This document shows, piece after piece, positions 1-12,800 of a stretch of DNA of 64,000 nt; the first letter of the stretch is position 1, and each line of letters starts with the position of its first letter. The DNA comes from Augochlora pura (lineage: Eukaryota > Arthropoda > Insecta > Hymenoptera > Halictidae): NCBI RefSeq assembly GCF_028453695.1, contig NC_135778.1, positions 7,202,166-7,266,165 on the forward strand, in the 5' to 3' direction. A model generated the notes under the pieces. That model was not told the DNA's origin. It made no database searches and worked only from the letters and a program-made list of their open reading frames with translations. A program made the translations under genes and the position numbers.

Positions 1-2955
1 CTAGCTTTGATATAGCTCACGACAATTGGTGTCGCAAGTTACACAAGCCACGGGCGATGTTTCCCGAACTGGCTGGTTACCGGCCGCGTATCTGCTATCT
101 TCGTACCGGGAATGGCGGGGTGGTTCTCTTTCGCTGCAATTCCACTTTCTTAATCCAGATTACCGGACTGCGACGCAGATAACGTACGGCAAAGTAAAAC
201 AAAACTCTCTGCGAAATCGAACCGTCGCGTTGAGAAAACGTCCAACCGATCTCGCACGGATGCCGAGCGAGCCAAGCGAAAACTCTGTCTCTCCGCTTAG
301 AGCAGCCGACTATCTGCATATCTCGATGAACATTTGTCAGACGATATACTGTAGCGCAGTGATTCGAATGACACAATTAGCTGGACAAATATTGGGTTGG
401 TAAGAAAACAATGTCGGTTTCCAAACTATATCTTTCAATCGATATATCATAAATCGGAATAAGTTTTTTTTAATCAAAATAAGATCCATTACAATCTACA
501 CATTTTTCCAATAAATTGACAGTTTTTTAATTCCGATAGCGTAAAATTCTTCGAACGAATATTACACGAACTTGCTTGGTGTTCATTACGAAGTCAATAA
601 CTTCAAGCGAGCACAAATTAACAGTAAAAAGAAAAGCATACCTATCAGCATGCAGCGCGACATCTGCACTGTAAGATGACAGTGGAAGGTGAACAGAAAA
701 AAGTGAATTGTTATCCCAAAATATGCGTCAAAGTTCGAAAACCGACATTAATTTCTTACCAAGATAATAATCAAATCTTAAATCTCAAGTACTTTCGCGG
801 AGCAAATTTCTAAGATTATGTCAAAGTCTATAAATTTTTTCCGTGTAGTATATTTTTCTCTCTGTATTGTTAGAGAAAAGAAACGAAAGTTTGTGTTATA
901 CTGCTGTTAATTACTTCTTATGAAACACCCTTACATTAATGATCGGTTTAAAAATTGTATACAATATATCTTAATATTCCGATCATGGTAGTGTTTCGTA
1001 AAATCATTTTATCAACGACACGATTGAAATCTTTCTGCCGAGGGTTGTCAGTAGTTTCTGATGCTTGCGGACCGGATTGTCAAATCCGGGAACGGTCCGC
1101 GGTCGTTGATTACCAATGCCAGGCTGCAACGCTGCCGCCATCAAAATCAGGTAACCGATTTTGTTTCGGCATAGGAGCCGGTGAATTGCGCCCAAGAAGA
1201 CAAATCCAATTTCCGTGATACGCAGCGTTGCCGATCAACGTTATTTCGCGCAGCGTCTCCGTGTTGCGCCGGGATATCGTTTCGGTTCCTGACGAGGAGG
1301 CAGGTGCCCCTTTATCTCAGGAGGACGCGAGTCTCGCGCGATATTCCCCGGAGAAATTGTCGCAGCCTTATTCCCGAGTGTCTTATACCTTTCGACTATC
1401 ATCGGATCGCAGCCTTCCAATTCGGTACGTAGACGAATCTCATTGTCTACTCCTACCACGCGGCCGTGCTTTCCTCCCACCGTCGATCCCCGCGGCCTCC
1501 CCCCTCCCTCTCTCTCTCTCTCTCCCACTCTCTACCTTCCCGCCGACCTTGCTCCGAACCCTGAACGACCTAACCAAAGCGCGGCAGCGAGGTCCCCGCT
1601 TCGATCCCAGGGTCCGCAAGGATGCAGCCTGCTTACGAACCCGATTTTCGTCAGAAATGGATTTCCCTCGCGTGCAAGCAAAGATTCGGAGAACTGCTTC
1701 TTGCCATCGTGCTAGCCGCTCGCCACGGAACAACTTAAGGGCGAGACGCTAACGACTTCTTTGGACCCAGCGCGAACGTTGCACGCGACGCTTTCGCCGA
1801 TGGAACAAGAGAACCAATTCCGCGCGCGTTCCTTAAATGAAAGAATTCCAGCGCGCTCGCCGGTCCGGCTCCTCGCCGCTTATTGCGGCCGGTTAAACAA
1901 TGAATTTATGGATTTAATAACTGCGAATGGTCTCGGATAGCAGTTACGGCGTTACAATATCCTTCAACGATCGCGTTTAAAACTGTTTCGCTGCGGATCT
2001 AACTGGGAAATGGAATTAGCATCTACGCGCGGGAACGTACGGCCGCGGAAACGATTACAGCGAGGCCGAGTTACTGCAAGCTTTCGGTTTCTCAAAATAA
2101 TAGACTTTTGATCGTTATCACGGTTGGTAACAGTAAACGAACATTGTCTGGAATTACTATAATTTGGCAAATTACCAACAGCCCGACTATCATTTGCACC
2201 ATGCGAGCTGAACATGATCGAACCGGAACGAATTACAGAGAACGAATTACAGGTCGGTTTCTCTGAGATATACGTAGACTGCTGTAATTACTAGAGCTGT
2301 ACCCATTTACAATTACAAAAGATTTTTTCAACAAATTGTTTGCGCAACAATTTACGACGAAATCGACTTGGTAACATTTACAGCATTAACGAGATGAAAA
2401 GATGTTTATAATATTAATACATTATCTTCAGTGTACACAAATTGTTACAAAACGAAATAATTTTCGTTCTGCTTGAAAAACCACAATTTAATCATTATAC
2501 CCCAAATGATTCGTTATCTTTAACCTCCGTATGTACAATAAATTGGATCTATTCGACTCAAACTCGAGCTGCAAATTCTTATTTTCTTTGTTGTTTAATC
2601 AAGAAAATAATTAGGAATTAAATACGGTGAATTGATTCTTGCGTCTTATTTCCGGCAAACGTTTGACACTCGATCGACTTGACTCGCTCATTCCCACCGC
2701 TGCTCAAGTTTCGTACACGTGTTAGGGACATGTCTAATTACTCAACGTAGACGGCTAACGACCATAAACTCATTACTAAACCGGATAACGAAGGAACGAT
2801 GCACCCGGGAGATTCGTAAATGTGCGTTACACTTACTATTGGAAAAGCATTGGGGCCTTGCAAACAAACCGGCTGCAGCTAGTAGTAGCCCGGGGAACGC
2901 GGGTGCAACCGCGTGTGTGCAGGTGAACAAGCACTCGTAGGGACAACTCGTTGGC

Positions 2956-2986
2956 ACGGCGGCGGCGCGGCGGCGGCGCGGCGGCG
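2956..2986. repeat. (CGG)n-type short tandem repeat
   Basis: Imperfect GGC/GGCGC units are repeated about ten times. The open frames across it are alanine/arginine low-complexity artefacts. Confidence 0.8.
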
Positions 2987-3685
2987 TGCTGAAACGCTGA
3001 AAAATCCGTCCGGGGGAGAGAAAGAAAAAAAGGGGGAGCGAGCGTGGAAAATCGGGAACACGTAGATCAATTTCGAAATAGAGAACGAGCGCAGGTGTAC
3101 ACATCGCTCGACTCGAGCGTAATGATCCCCGCGCGTGCACCAGAAATGGCCACCCCCGGTGTCCGCCAGATACGTTTCCCTTTCGCTATCGGCCGTTAAT
3201 TTCGGCCGAGAAGGCGAATAAAAAACGCGGAACGAACGACGAACTGTATTTTTTACGAGCCCCGGGGCTCTGGTCGCCCTGTAATCGGAAGTTGTTATTC
3301 ATACATGCGTCGATCCGAGGTTAATTCGTATTCGATCGAGGGAGGGGGGAGGGCGGTGTCGTATCGAGCACGGATCGAGGTGCGATCCGGCCGGGATCGA
3401 GGGCCGATTTAATGCGGCCGAACGAGAAAAGATGAAGGCAGAGTGACGCTACCGGGGCGGGACCGAAATGAAACAATTCCTCGCGGCAGCTGTGTGCCGT
3501 TGTGTGATACACCGAAAAATATTTTCACCGTTCCGTATAAATCGCGACCGTCCCGCTCTTCTTTTTTTGCAATTTTATTAGCCGGACGTTCCGTAAATAA
3601 TGGAAACGAGCCGGTCGTATATAATTGCGTATGTTATCTGGAACGGCGCGCGCAGTCGCGAATATATTCGAGGAACGGGCTGGTA

Positions 3686-3720
3686 GGAGGTGGGGGAGGG
3701 GGGGGGGGAGAGAGTGGGGG
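3686..3720 (+). repeat. G-rich tract, potential G-quadruplex
   Basis: Runs of 2, 5, 11 and 5 G are separated by one to five bases. Whether a quadruplex forms is inferred from sequence only. Confidence 0.6.
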
Positions 3721-4214
3721 AAAAAAAGGTACGCAATTGGACGGTGCGCGAACGCTCTAAATTGATCAAATGGCCTGTGTAATATCTCCGCCATTATAAC
3801 AGGCTATATTACGGTACTTTTTCCACCCCGGGTCACTGCGAACGATTTCAATGTGAAACAAATCGAACGCAAAAAAAATGATCGAATATCGATGCATGGA
3901 GAAAGAATCGTGCGGGGAAACTTTCGACCACAGGTGGTCATCCTTCAGACAGCGATTCTGTATGCAACAGTGACACGAAAATCACGCCGTTGTAGCGCTT
4001 ATAATGTAATTCCGAGATGTAAATGTTTATAATTTCTAGCCACCGTTTACTATTCAACGCAACTATTACGGATGAATGATGCAATATCCATACGGTTGCA
4101 TACCACCGCAGAAAATCAGATTCTATTGTTCGAACTGCAATATTGTACATAGACAGAGATTTCTAATTTATTTTCACTCTGAATATAGATATAGAAAGTT
4201 CAAAAATTATATTA

Positions 4215-4454
4215 TTGGGTTGTTCGGAAAGCAATTTCGTTTCTTCCTAACGAAGGACCTAATTTTTTCACAGCCAACTTCACCCTTAAGCTGCATAATC
4301 ATTATATATTTAGACAACGGATATAGTAAGCCTTGTTTGTTAAAAATTTTGTTTGATTCTTTGCAATAGTTTTTGATTAGTTATATTTTGTTCAGTGATC
4401 CATTGTGTTTCATTTCCACCAAGAAGAAACGAAATGACTTTCCGAACAACCTAA
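4215..4454. mobile_element. Mariner-derived MITE (240 bp) with TA target duplications
   Basis: The left end TTGGGTTGTTCGGAAAGCAA and the reverse complement of the right end (TTAGGTTGTTCGGAAAGTCA) match over about 35 bp with few mismatches. TA dinucleotides flank it at 4213-4214 and 4455-4456, as expected for mariner/Tc1. The interior has no transposase frame, so this is a non-autonomous deletion derivative or solo foldback copy. Ends are clear; the exact family is not assigned. Confidence 0.88.
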
Positions 4455-5710
4455 TAAAATCTAAGTTTTCTAATTAATCTCCTACGGATAATTTATCTGA
4501 TCGTTGCAAACTGAAGGAGCTTGGAAACAATTATCTGGACAGTTCGTATATTTAAAGCTATTATAATCGTATTATAGGGTATTCCAATATTTGCCTCGCA
4601 TCTCCGCCTTGAAAGAAGAAAAGAACAAAATCACTGTCGAACACAAGCTGAGTGTCGAAGATGGCTCAACCCTTGTTATCAGCTGCGGCGATGTGTGCTC
4701 AGGAGTACAAATATGAGCTACTGGATATGAGAAATTCATGTCCAATAAGTCGAACAGCGCCTGGAGCTGATTCTCGGAACCCGTGTCTCGCCAATTTCAC
4801 CACCCCATTTTTCCTTCCCCAAGTAGATAATTATCAACGGTCGAACCGCTGTCCTTCCGATAGAAACCATTTAAGGAATTGCTGTTCCGAAGTTGTCGGC
4901 CGCGAGATATAATATCGTGCCGGGGAAATCAAGCGTTAGCCCGACGAAATTACCTGCAATATCGGGGAAACATCGGTATAATTATCCCAAAGGAGCACGA
5001 CTTGTGCTCGAACACGTCATTGCTGCGAACTGCATACACAACGGCCCTGCCTCGAATCTCCGGAGCGAGGATCGGGGTAGGAGAGTATCGACTCGGCTCC
5101 ACGGCTACGTTCTCGAAGTTCTCGCGGAGCGGGGGAGTCGCGATCTCGCGGCGGCAGCGTGACCTGGAGTCGCGGGAAGGGTACGACACGATAGATGGGA
5201 AAGAGAAAAAAAAATGAAGGGGCAAGGGGATAGGGCAAAAAACGTCGGGAGCAGGCCGAGAGTCTAAGTGATTGCCGGAAGTGACATCGGCGGACGGGTA
5301 AACGCTTTATCGCGAAGCTAACGAGGCAGTCCGCGCGACTTTACCGCGCTTGGTTTCGCGCTCTGCCTCAATGGAAACGGGATCGGGATACCTGCGCCCG
5401 CCTCCCCAAATAAATCCTCTTTTTACGACAGAGATTTATGAAAGCCATTCCCTTACTCCGTTCTCTTTCTCGTCCCTCTCTTTTCTCGCCTCTGGCCTAC
5501 TCCATCTTTCTCTCCTTGCCGGGGCGAGAGGGGAAGGGATTGCACCCTCTCGTCGTCCTCTTCGTCCTCGCCGTCCTCGCCGTCCTCGTCGTCTCGCTAG
5601 GCGTAAGGATGGGCTCACGGCGAACACTGGAAACTGAACCCGGGGCTGAGTATCCCGGATTCCGAGCAGTTTCAAGGAAAATGAGGTAATTAGGATGCAG
5701 ACGAGGAACG

Positions 5711-5713
<3 letters not shown>

Positions 5714-5761
<48 letters not shown>

Positions 5762-5763
5762 CC
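5714..5763. repeat. (CT)n microsatellite
   Basis: Nearly pure CT/TC dinucleotide for about 50 bp. It produces artefactual Leu-Ser and Arg-Glu frames on the two strands. Confidence 0.95.
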
Positions 5764-7170
5764 CTCTTACCCATCTCTCGCTCCTTCGTTCGCTGTACGC
5801 GCGGGGTCTTTGTGTGGGTGCGTGCGTGCGTACGCCTCTTATCCATGCACTACTCTCTTTATCTAACTCGCCCCGTCTCTGTTTCACTCTTCGTCTTTCT
5901 CCACCTCCTCCTGCTCCTTCTCCTCCTCCTTCTCCTCCGTCGTCTTCCTGCTTTCCGCAGCATCGCAGCACGCCAAGAGCACGGGCACCGCGCTAAATCA
6001 AAACTCCCAGCTAAGAAGTCTTTAAGCGGCTCGCGTGTATGCAAATTACACTGCTGCGGACCGAGTGGGAGAGGCTGAAGAGTCGAGGAAAAAAAAAAAA
6101 GATCGTCCGGGGCGAACTTAAACGAGCGTTCGAATGATCTATGGATCAACGAGGAAACGAGAACTGCTGGCTATAATCTACTGCGCACCGGCGGACCCGA
6201 TAGTGTCCTTTTCTACTTGGTATTATAGCGAGCGGCGAACGAGTTGTTTTAAAACATTCCCTGTCTGAAACTGGATGACCGTCCGGGAATAATTTTATAA
6301 GAAATATTAAGATCTTCGTAATATGTGGAACAGTATAAAATATGTGGAATCAAATAGGAACAGAAATAATAGATAAACTAATAAAACGACATTCTCTTGC
6401 TATTCCAAGCAACAACGAAATTTGAAAGAAGCATTTCCGTTGTCAGCTGGTAGACTAGTACGGCTGTCATCTAACAAAAAGACAAGTTGCTTAATCAAGT
6501 TCTGAAAAAGTTATTGCGTTTTAAAAGGCGTCCGAAAGACACTGCATATTACAAGATGTACGTGTAAATGTAAATGTAATGTCGAATTTTCAGAATCTGT
6601 TTCGTAATCTCCTACTTACTAAACTTCATCCATTTACTAATCTATAAAACTGTATTCGATTCCTATTGTGCACACTGTACGAAAATGAAACGCAGTTTCG
6701 CGACATACGTTCTCGTATCGGATCTTTTATTGTGCCAGGTAAAAACCGTTTGCCGCGTCGCGTGGCCGTGCTTTAATAAAATAATTGTCCACGGTTCTCG
6801 GTCTGACGATTTTCTCTTTCGGTTTACAGTTCGAAAATATCGTTTCCTTGTTGAAATGTTTGCACTGGAAACGTGGAACGGTCGAAAAATCTGATACGCG
6901 CGAAACGAAACGCACACTTCCGCCGTTCTTTCTTTCTAACAAACATTTTCTGCAATCCAATCCCGGGTTTACCTGGTACAAAACCGGACGGCAAACTACA
7001 CGGGATACCTGTTATCCGTGCTGGCCAAACACGTAGTGACCTAGCACGAAATAAGGACGGGCGGGGAAACTCAGTTCGATCTCCCTGGAGACGTGATGGG
7101 GACGGTGAACGGATCCGTGTGAGAAAAATAAGAAGGCAGGAAAACGAAGAACAAAGACCTGGCAAAACGG

Positions 7171-7238
7171 GAGAGAGAGGGAGCGTGTGAGAGAGAGAGA
7201 GGGAGCGTGAGAGAGAGAGAGAGAAAGAGAGAGAGAGG
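7171..7238. repeat. (GA)n microsatellite, interrupted
   Basis: GA dinucleotide blocks are interrupted by two similar GGGAGCGTG spacers, so part of the array itself is duplicated. Confidence 0.93.
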
Positions 7239-7499
7239 GTGGGTGGGAAGAAAGGAGCAAGAAGAAAAAGTCGAATGAAAAGGACTCTCCTAATTCGCGC
7301 GGCTTCTAACCGCCTTCTTTCTAGGTAGGTGGTCGACGATGCTTATGCCATTCGAGTGTGCTTGAAGCACCGGAAGGGTGCTTTTGTTGGGAACGCGGCC
7401 AGGGGTGGTTCCGTTGTCGCAGCGTACCCAATGCAAATGCCGGGGCAGAAAGGTCGCCAGTCAGGCCACCGTTTTAAAGAGCAAGGAAACGAGACAGCG

Positions 7500-7612
7500 A
7501 TAGAGAGTGAGAGAGAGAGAGAGGGAGAAAGATAGAGAGATAGTACGCTCGCGCGTGTGTCTATATGAGCGAGAAAGAGAGAGAAGCAGAGAGACGAAGA
7601 GCGAGAAGGAGA
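7500..7612. repeat. GA-rich microsatellite cluster
   Basis: Two GA blocks (7505-7547 and 7569-7610) surround a short CGCGTGTGT stretch. Simple-sequence DNA. Confidence 0.85.
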
Positions 7613-8040
7613 GGACACAGCAATTGATTCTGGAATCGAAATTACGTATGACCGGGTCGAAAGTACAGGGGAACGATGGATATTATGGTGCATCCTCTGG
7701 CTAGATGACGGCAGAGAAGTGCAACGGCTTCATTAACAGCAATTTATCACTGGATCGACTGGTGGGGGCCAACGGCGGACGCCACCATTAACCCCCTAAG
7801 GTCGTTAGGTTGCGGTTTGACATGAGAACATGCCCATAACACTGTTCGGTTATACGTACCTAACATGTACCACCTATCTAGCCGATGGTAAAGCACAGAT
7901 CCATTGGCCTATACCTCTAGAACGCGTAGAGCCAGCGGTTGGGGCGCGGGGAACTGCAAACGCATAGGGGTGGGGACACGGGGCGGAATGAAGATGGAGA
8001 GACCAGAAAGCGGACAGGATGAGTAAACGAACCTTGTAGC

Positions 8041-8073
8041 GGGAGAGAGAGAGGGAGAGAGAGAGAGAGAGGC
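8041..8073. repeat. (GA)n microsatellite
   Basis: Imperfect GA dinucleotide run within GA-rich DNA. Confidence 0.9.
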
Positions 8074-9201
8074 TGGGCCAGAAGAGAAAGGGTGAGGAAA
8101 GGGAGGAAGAGGGAGCGAGTGCTCGCTACTACGTCACAAGCTAACCATTAGCGGTCGTACAGGCTCGTGTTTAGACACCCCGTTATTGAATTGGTTACCT
8201 ACGCCCCTGTCCTGGATATCGCGCCTGATGTTACACGCTCTGTCGTTAACGTTAAAATCGACAAAGCTACTGAACCCTCGGACAAGGATTTTCGGTGTTA
8301 TTAGTCTCAAAGCGACCCAGCTCGGGTTAATTGGAGGCGGTCGAAGTTGTCACCCCTACCTATCTACCTGTTTCGTTGCTGGCGTAAACCGAATACCTAC
8401 CGCCGCTCGTTTAATTTAAGGATTAGAAATACAATGTCCGACGAGCAGAATCACACTGGGGAATTAAATCTACGCGACTGTCGTAATTCGTAATTTTTGG
8501 TGGTACCCTGTGATCGAGGACACTTTTTTTGTTCGTTGATATTTGGAACAAGAAGATGCGATTATTCGAGTCTCGTGGCTCGTTTTTGCAGTTTGTTGAC
8601 AACCAGCGTCAATAAAAACAAGCTGCGAGACTCATATGATTGTATCTCCTCTTCCAAAGTTGCCGTCTTTTGTTTACAAGCTGAAGAACAATTGGAGAAA
8701 AATTTACGATGCAGGTCGTGGTATTCCAATAGAATAAGATTGCTTTTCTTATTACTAGATTTCTACGTTGCGTATAATTTTTAAGATGAAATAATCTACT
8801 AAAAAGAGGCGTGTCATTTATATTTGTATTTATAGACCAATAATTTAGGAGATATTTGTTGCTTTAATATGCTATTATTATTCTGCATGGCTGTAAAGTG
8901 GTGATCATATCGTAAACAAATCAGAAACTACAACAAACTGGTCTAACATTACGTATTTACCTCTCCCGCTATTAGAAGCTAAACCAAAGTACGCTATAGT
9001 TATCGAAGCAACTTGTCTCGCTCAATTAAATCTACTTGTATTACGTGCAACAGTTGCCATAAATAGAAATTATATGATTTTCTATTATAAACGTAGTCAT
9101 AAACGAAGATGATTTGTAGAACGAAGTTGAATTTATTATTTTTTTAATAAAATACGCTTACTGAACTTTTAAGATATGATTCTTGTTTCAGTGAACTCGA
9201 A

Positions 9202-9531
9202 TTAACCACTTCGGTACGGCGCGCATCGGCCACGAAATTGTGCCCACAGCCGGCACTCACCATTCGCATGCTACTTCGTGCATCGACAGTGAATCCGTTT
9301 TGCTCTTTTACAGATCTTTGACGAGAAAAGCTTATTTATGTGTATTTTCTGGACGTAAACACTGCAATTGTAGAGATAAGGCAAAAGTTCTTGGCAGTCG
9401 ACTATAGTCGACTATAGTCGATGCTCGGCCGTGTGCGTTCATATCACGGCCGTCGACTATAGTCGACACTCGGCTGTGCGTGTTCATCTGTGGCCGTCGA
9501 CTATAGTCGACGCTCGTACCGAAGTGGTTAA
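9202..9531. mobile_element. TTAA-flanked element carrying a 16-bp palindrome array
   Basis: TTAA at both ends (9202-9205, 9528-9531) is followed by the inverted repeat CCACTTCGGTACG, perfect over 13 bp. TTAA duplication is the hallmark of piggyBac-type transposition. The interior holds no transposase. Its right half is a tandem array in which GTCGACTATAGTCGAC, a perfect 16-bp palindrome, appears at 9397-9412, 9407-9422 (last base differs), 9452-9467 and 9496-9511. Spacing is 45 and 44 bp after an overlapping first pair. The spacer (CTCGGC..TGTGCG..TTCAT) is conserved between units. Assignment to the piggyBac superfamily is inferred from the TTAA alone. Confidence 0.85.
9397..9511. repeat. Tandem array of GTCGACTATAGTCGAC palindromes, 44-45 bp period
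   Basis: Four copies of the self-complementary 16-mer, the first two overlapping, sit with homologous spacers inside the TTAA element at 9202-9531. Confidence 0.9.
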
Positions 9532-9576
9532 TTGGAGGTGTTCGAGCTGTTATCGCGCCAAGATTTCGCATCAATA

Positions 9577-9828
9577 TTAACCCCTCGCAGTACTTTTATC
9601 TTCGGAGTTACAATGATTAAATAATTTTCGATTAGAATCATTTCTTGTAGGAGAAATAAAATTAATACTTATAGTGTGCTTACAATTATTACAGCGCTTA
9701 AATATTAGCGGCAAAAAGACAGAATTTTATTTCGACTTAAAAGAAACGCAAGAACACCCTTACTCAACAGGTTATTGTTAGAAATCCTAATCACGAGTCA
9801 GACTCGTCAAAGTACGGCAAGGGGTTAA
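9577..9828. mobile_element. TTAA-flanked MITE, 252 bp
   Basis: The left end TTAACCCCTCGCAGTACTTT pairs with the reverse complement of the right end (TTAACCCCTTGCCGTACTTT), 18 of 20 positions identical. TTAA duplications lie at 9577-9580 and 9825-9828. There is no coding capacity. It starts only 45 bp after the end of the preceding TTAA element but has different terminal repeats. A decayed relative of its right half lies at about 14832-14925. Confidence 0.87.
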
Positions 9829-12800
9829 GCAAACGTTGTACGAATCCTTTCATTAGAGCCTAATAAATAAGCTATATCTATGAATTTATCGATTATCCGT
9901 GAATAGATGTTCTATATCGTGCGGGGTATTCAACGCGCGGGCCTACTTAACACGCACTCTGTGTTAAACAAGAAATTCGAAACAAGCTTAAGTTTATTAT
10001 CATACAAGCGGGCTTGAATGGAACCTCTCAGGTATTTAAAGGTATTATCGATAAGTACTACTGACTAGAGGGACGCTCGGATATTCTACGACGGTAGTCG
10101 CGATATTGCTCGGTAGCTAGCATAATAGCCGGAATTCTGGGCGCCGAGCTGTGGATATATACTTCGCATTCTAAATGAAGACGACGGCATTGGAGACGAT
10201 TCGTCATACGGAAACAAAGAAAAACATACTAATGGTATTCGGAATAATGTATTTTCACTTGTCGTAACCAAACTGAGAATTTTTACGTAAATTGAAAATC
10301 CTTTAGTTTAATTCGGACCTGTTGGAATTGTACAAAAATCTGTTGTTTCCTCGTCAACGATTTTAATATGTTGTTACTCGAGAGAATATCCTATTTTGAA
10401 ACTTTGAGAAATCGTTTTTCTTTCATAATTTCTTAAGGAATATAGGTTCAAAAATGTATCCGTAACTCCTTGTGTTCGGATTTTTAAAATTAAGGTGTGC
10501 AAAACTTAAAATAAAAATTCTTAAAATTCTTAAAATCTACTTAACCAATTGTTCGCTTCTTTTTTTATAAAATTCTTATTTCGTACATTTTCTAGGTTTT
10601 CAGTGTTAGAAGAACAATATACGTATTGTCACTTATATCAGTTGGATCGTTCCAAAGATTACTTAGACATAAAAATCTGCAGTTTAGTTTTCTATCAAGC
10701 TTGAAATTAATGTTAATCTTTAATTACGAGTTTTCTAACACAGCAGAGTTAAAGTACACCGTAATAAATCTAAATTTTCATACGTCGACTCCAATAATTA
10801 AATTACTTTGATTTCGTCAGAATTGTTCTAGGTAATATTCGAAACTCGACGCGCTAAAAAAATTGCTCTCTAATTACACTGCGAGCCTTTAGACAAAATA
10901 TAGAAATCGCGTGAAACACGAGTCGCTGCCTTTCTCCCATAATTTTAATACGTTGAAATTCTTTAATTACATTAATTTCACTGTTGTTTCACAACTGTAA
11001 TTTTGTTATTAAACCGTGTCTGTTTCCGATCGCAGCAACAGGCTGCCCTAAAGTGGTATAAATATCGGCACGATACAAATGGTTACGAAAGGACCGCGCG
11101 AACCGTTCGTCGAAATGGAAACATAACGTTTTGGTGAAACGCGTTTCCGTGCGCTCTTCCCTGTATCGATGGAACCGTTTCAATTAAAACGGTCTATCCG
11201 TGTCCGCCGGTATACATAGGATTTAATCAGCCGTAGGCCAGAATCGGGCATGCGTGTAATTTCAGTTCCGCCGTATCGATGGGGGTCGGGGGCCACCTCT
11301 GTATTCAACTAATCCACGTGAAAGCAAGATTTTAGAGCTTACGTAAGCGAGACGACACCAAAATGAGCAAGTCCCGCTCAAAGGCAAACACGCCGCTCAT
11401 TTCCCGTGCGTTGGAAGAATAAGTTAACCATCCCCACTTTCCAGCAGCAATCTCGGTCTCCTTTTCTGGTCCACGTTTGAACGCTATATACCGCTCTATG
11501 AGGCGGCAGGATCGATTTCTTCATTAACTAGAAGAATGCGCGGAGCGATTCATGGACAACTTAAACATTTATTTTAAAATTTAAAACAGAAATTAGATAA
11601 AAGTAAAATAAATCAGAAGACTTTTCGTTGATTTATATAGCATATTAAGAGACTCGTAGAATGAATAAAATTTGATTATTCGATGTCTTATTTTTGTCTG
11701 AGATATCAAGGTGGCATTGAGTCTTTTTTAAGGCAATGCTCCTTTTTTACAAAATTATTTAGCTATGTTATGTCCGCCAAAAAGTGCAACACATTATTGT
11801 AGCGATTGTTGTCATTCTGAAACGTGATTGCATAAAATAGCACTTAGTTATACAACTGCTTCTCTCACCTTAAAGTTACATTGTTGTAGAAAAAGTATTA
11901 AAAAGTGTAATTTGGTATACACAGTACAGACACAGAAACAGAACTGAAAATATTCTACCCAACCCACAGCTGGATAACGCGCGGATAAATGTGGAGAAAT
12001 AGAAATAATGAGATCAAATGAATCGATTAACATAATTTTCCAATTACCATTGACTGCCTGATATAAAAGCAGGGAGAGTAAGAAAAGAACTGATAATCGA
12101 TATTTATACTTATAACGAAAAAGTGAGTGGGGGGAGACGGAAAGCGACAGCCTCCACTCCTTCAATTATGAAATAATTAACTAAAGATACTTTGAAAGCA
12201 AATTGCTTTATGTACTTGAAAGCAGTAGACCGGTATTTCCCCTTTCAACCACTTCTCACTCTAACTTTCGTGGTAACTGCTAGCCCTACAACTTCTATCT
12301 ACGGTCCCGCACCCATGCACGAGTTGAAGCACCCTTCTTCTCTCCACCCCTGACCCCATCCCCCCGTCCCTTGCTGCCTCAGTACCAACCTCTCTGTCTC
12401 CCTTTCTCTCTTTCTCTCTCGATCCATCCATCCGGCTTTCTCTATCTCTTTCCTCCTCCTCTCTCTCTCCCTCTCCTCTCCTCTTTCTCTCTCTCTCCCC
12501 CCCTCTCTCTCACTTTCCCGGAGCTCTTACGCGCGTGGATTATTAATTTCATTAATTTCCCCTTGGTTTCCAGAATTCAACTGTTCATTAGACCGCAGTG
12601 CCGCTTTTTACTTACAGCCGGGGCCGGAACATTTTAAAACTGCGTAATAAGTGGCAGCCAAACGAAAGGAAGCCGGTTACACGGTATCCAGTAACTTAGC
12701 CGACATCGCGGCTTTTGATGTTCCCCCCCGTTTAATTGGCTTTTCGCTCGCGCCAGTCGCGCGACATTCGGGCACCGCTGATATATTTTCAAAGATTTCT

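Larger units (their letters stand above)
1..4214. other. Non-coding DNA with GC-rich patches; no gene seen
   Basis: AT-rich and CpG-rich stretches alternate here; 1000-1900 and 2700-3750 are GC-rich. The listed open frames overlap on both strands and show no recognisable domains, as expected of GC-rich non-coding DNA. A CT run lies at 1504-1530. A GCG-triplet minisatellite lies at 2956-2986. A G-rich tract with an 11-G run lies at 3686-3720. I found no splice-bounded exon or RNA gene. Confidence 0.6.
4457..9201. other. GA/CT-rich non-coding DNA; no gene seen
   Basis: This stretch is GC-rich from 4880 to 8400 and AT-rich from 8750 to 9200. It holds microsatellites at 5714-5763, 7171-7238, 7500-7612 and 8041-8073, and TCC-rich imperfect repeats at 5560-5600 and 5900-5945. 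All open frames over 60 codons here are Ser/Leu or Arg/Glu low-complexity readings of those repeats, or overlap in several frames. I found no splice-bounded exon. Confidence 0.6.

Noticed and set aside
5436..5971. Long frames of Arg-Glu or Ser-Leu repeats on both strands
   Set aside because: They are direct translations of the CT/GA microsatellite and TCC-rich DNA; frames overlap on both strands with no domain.
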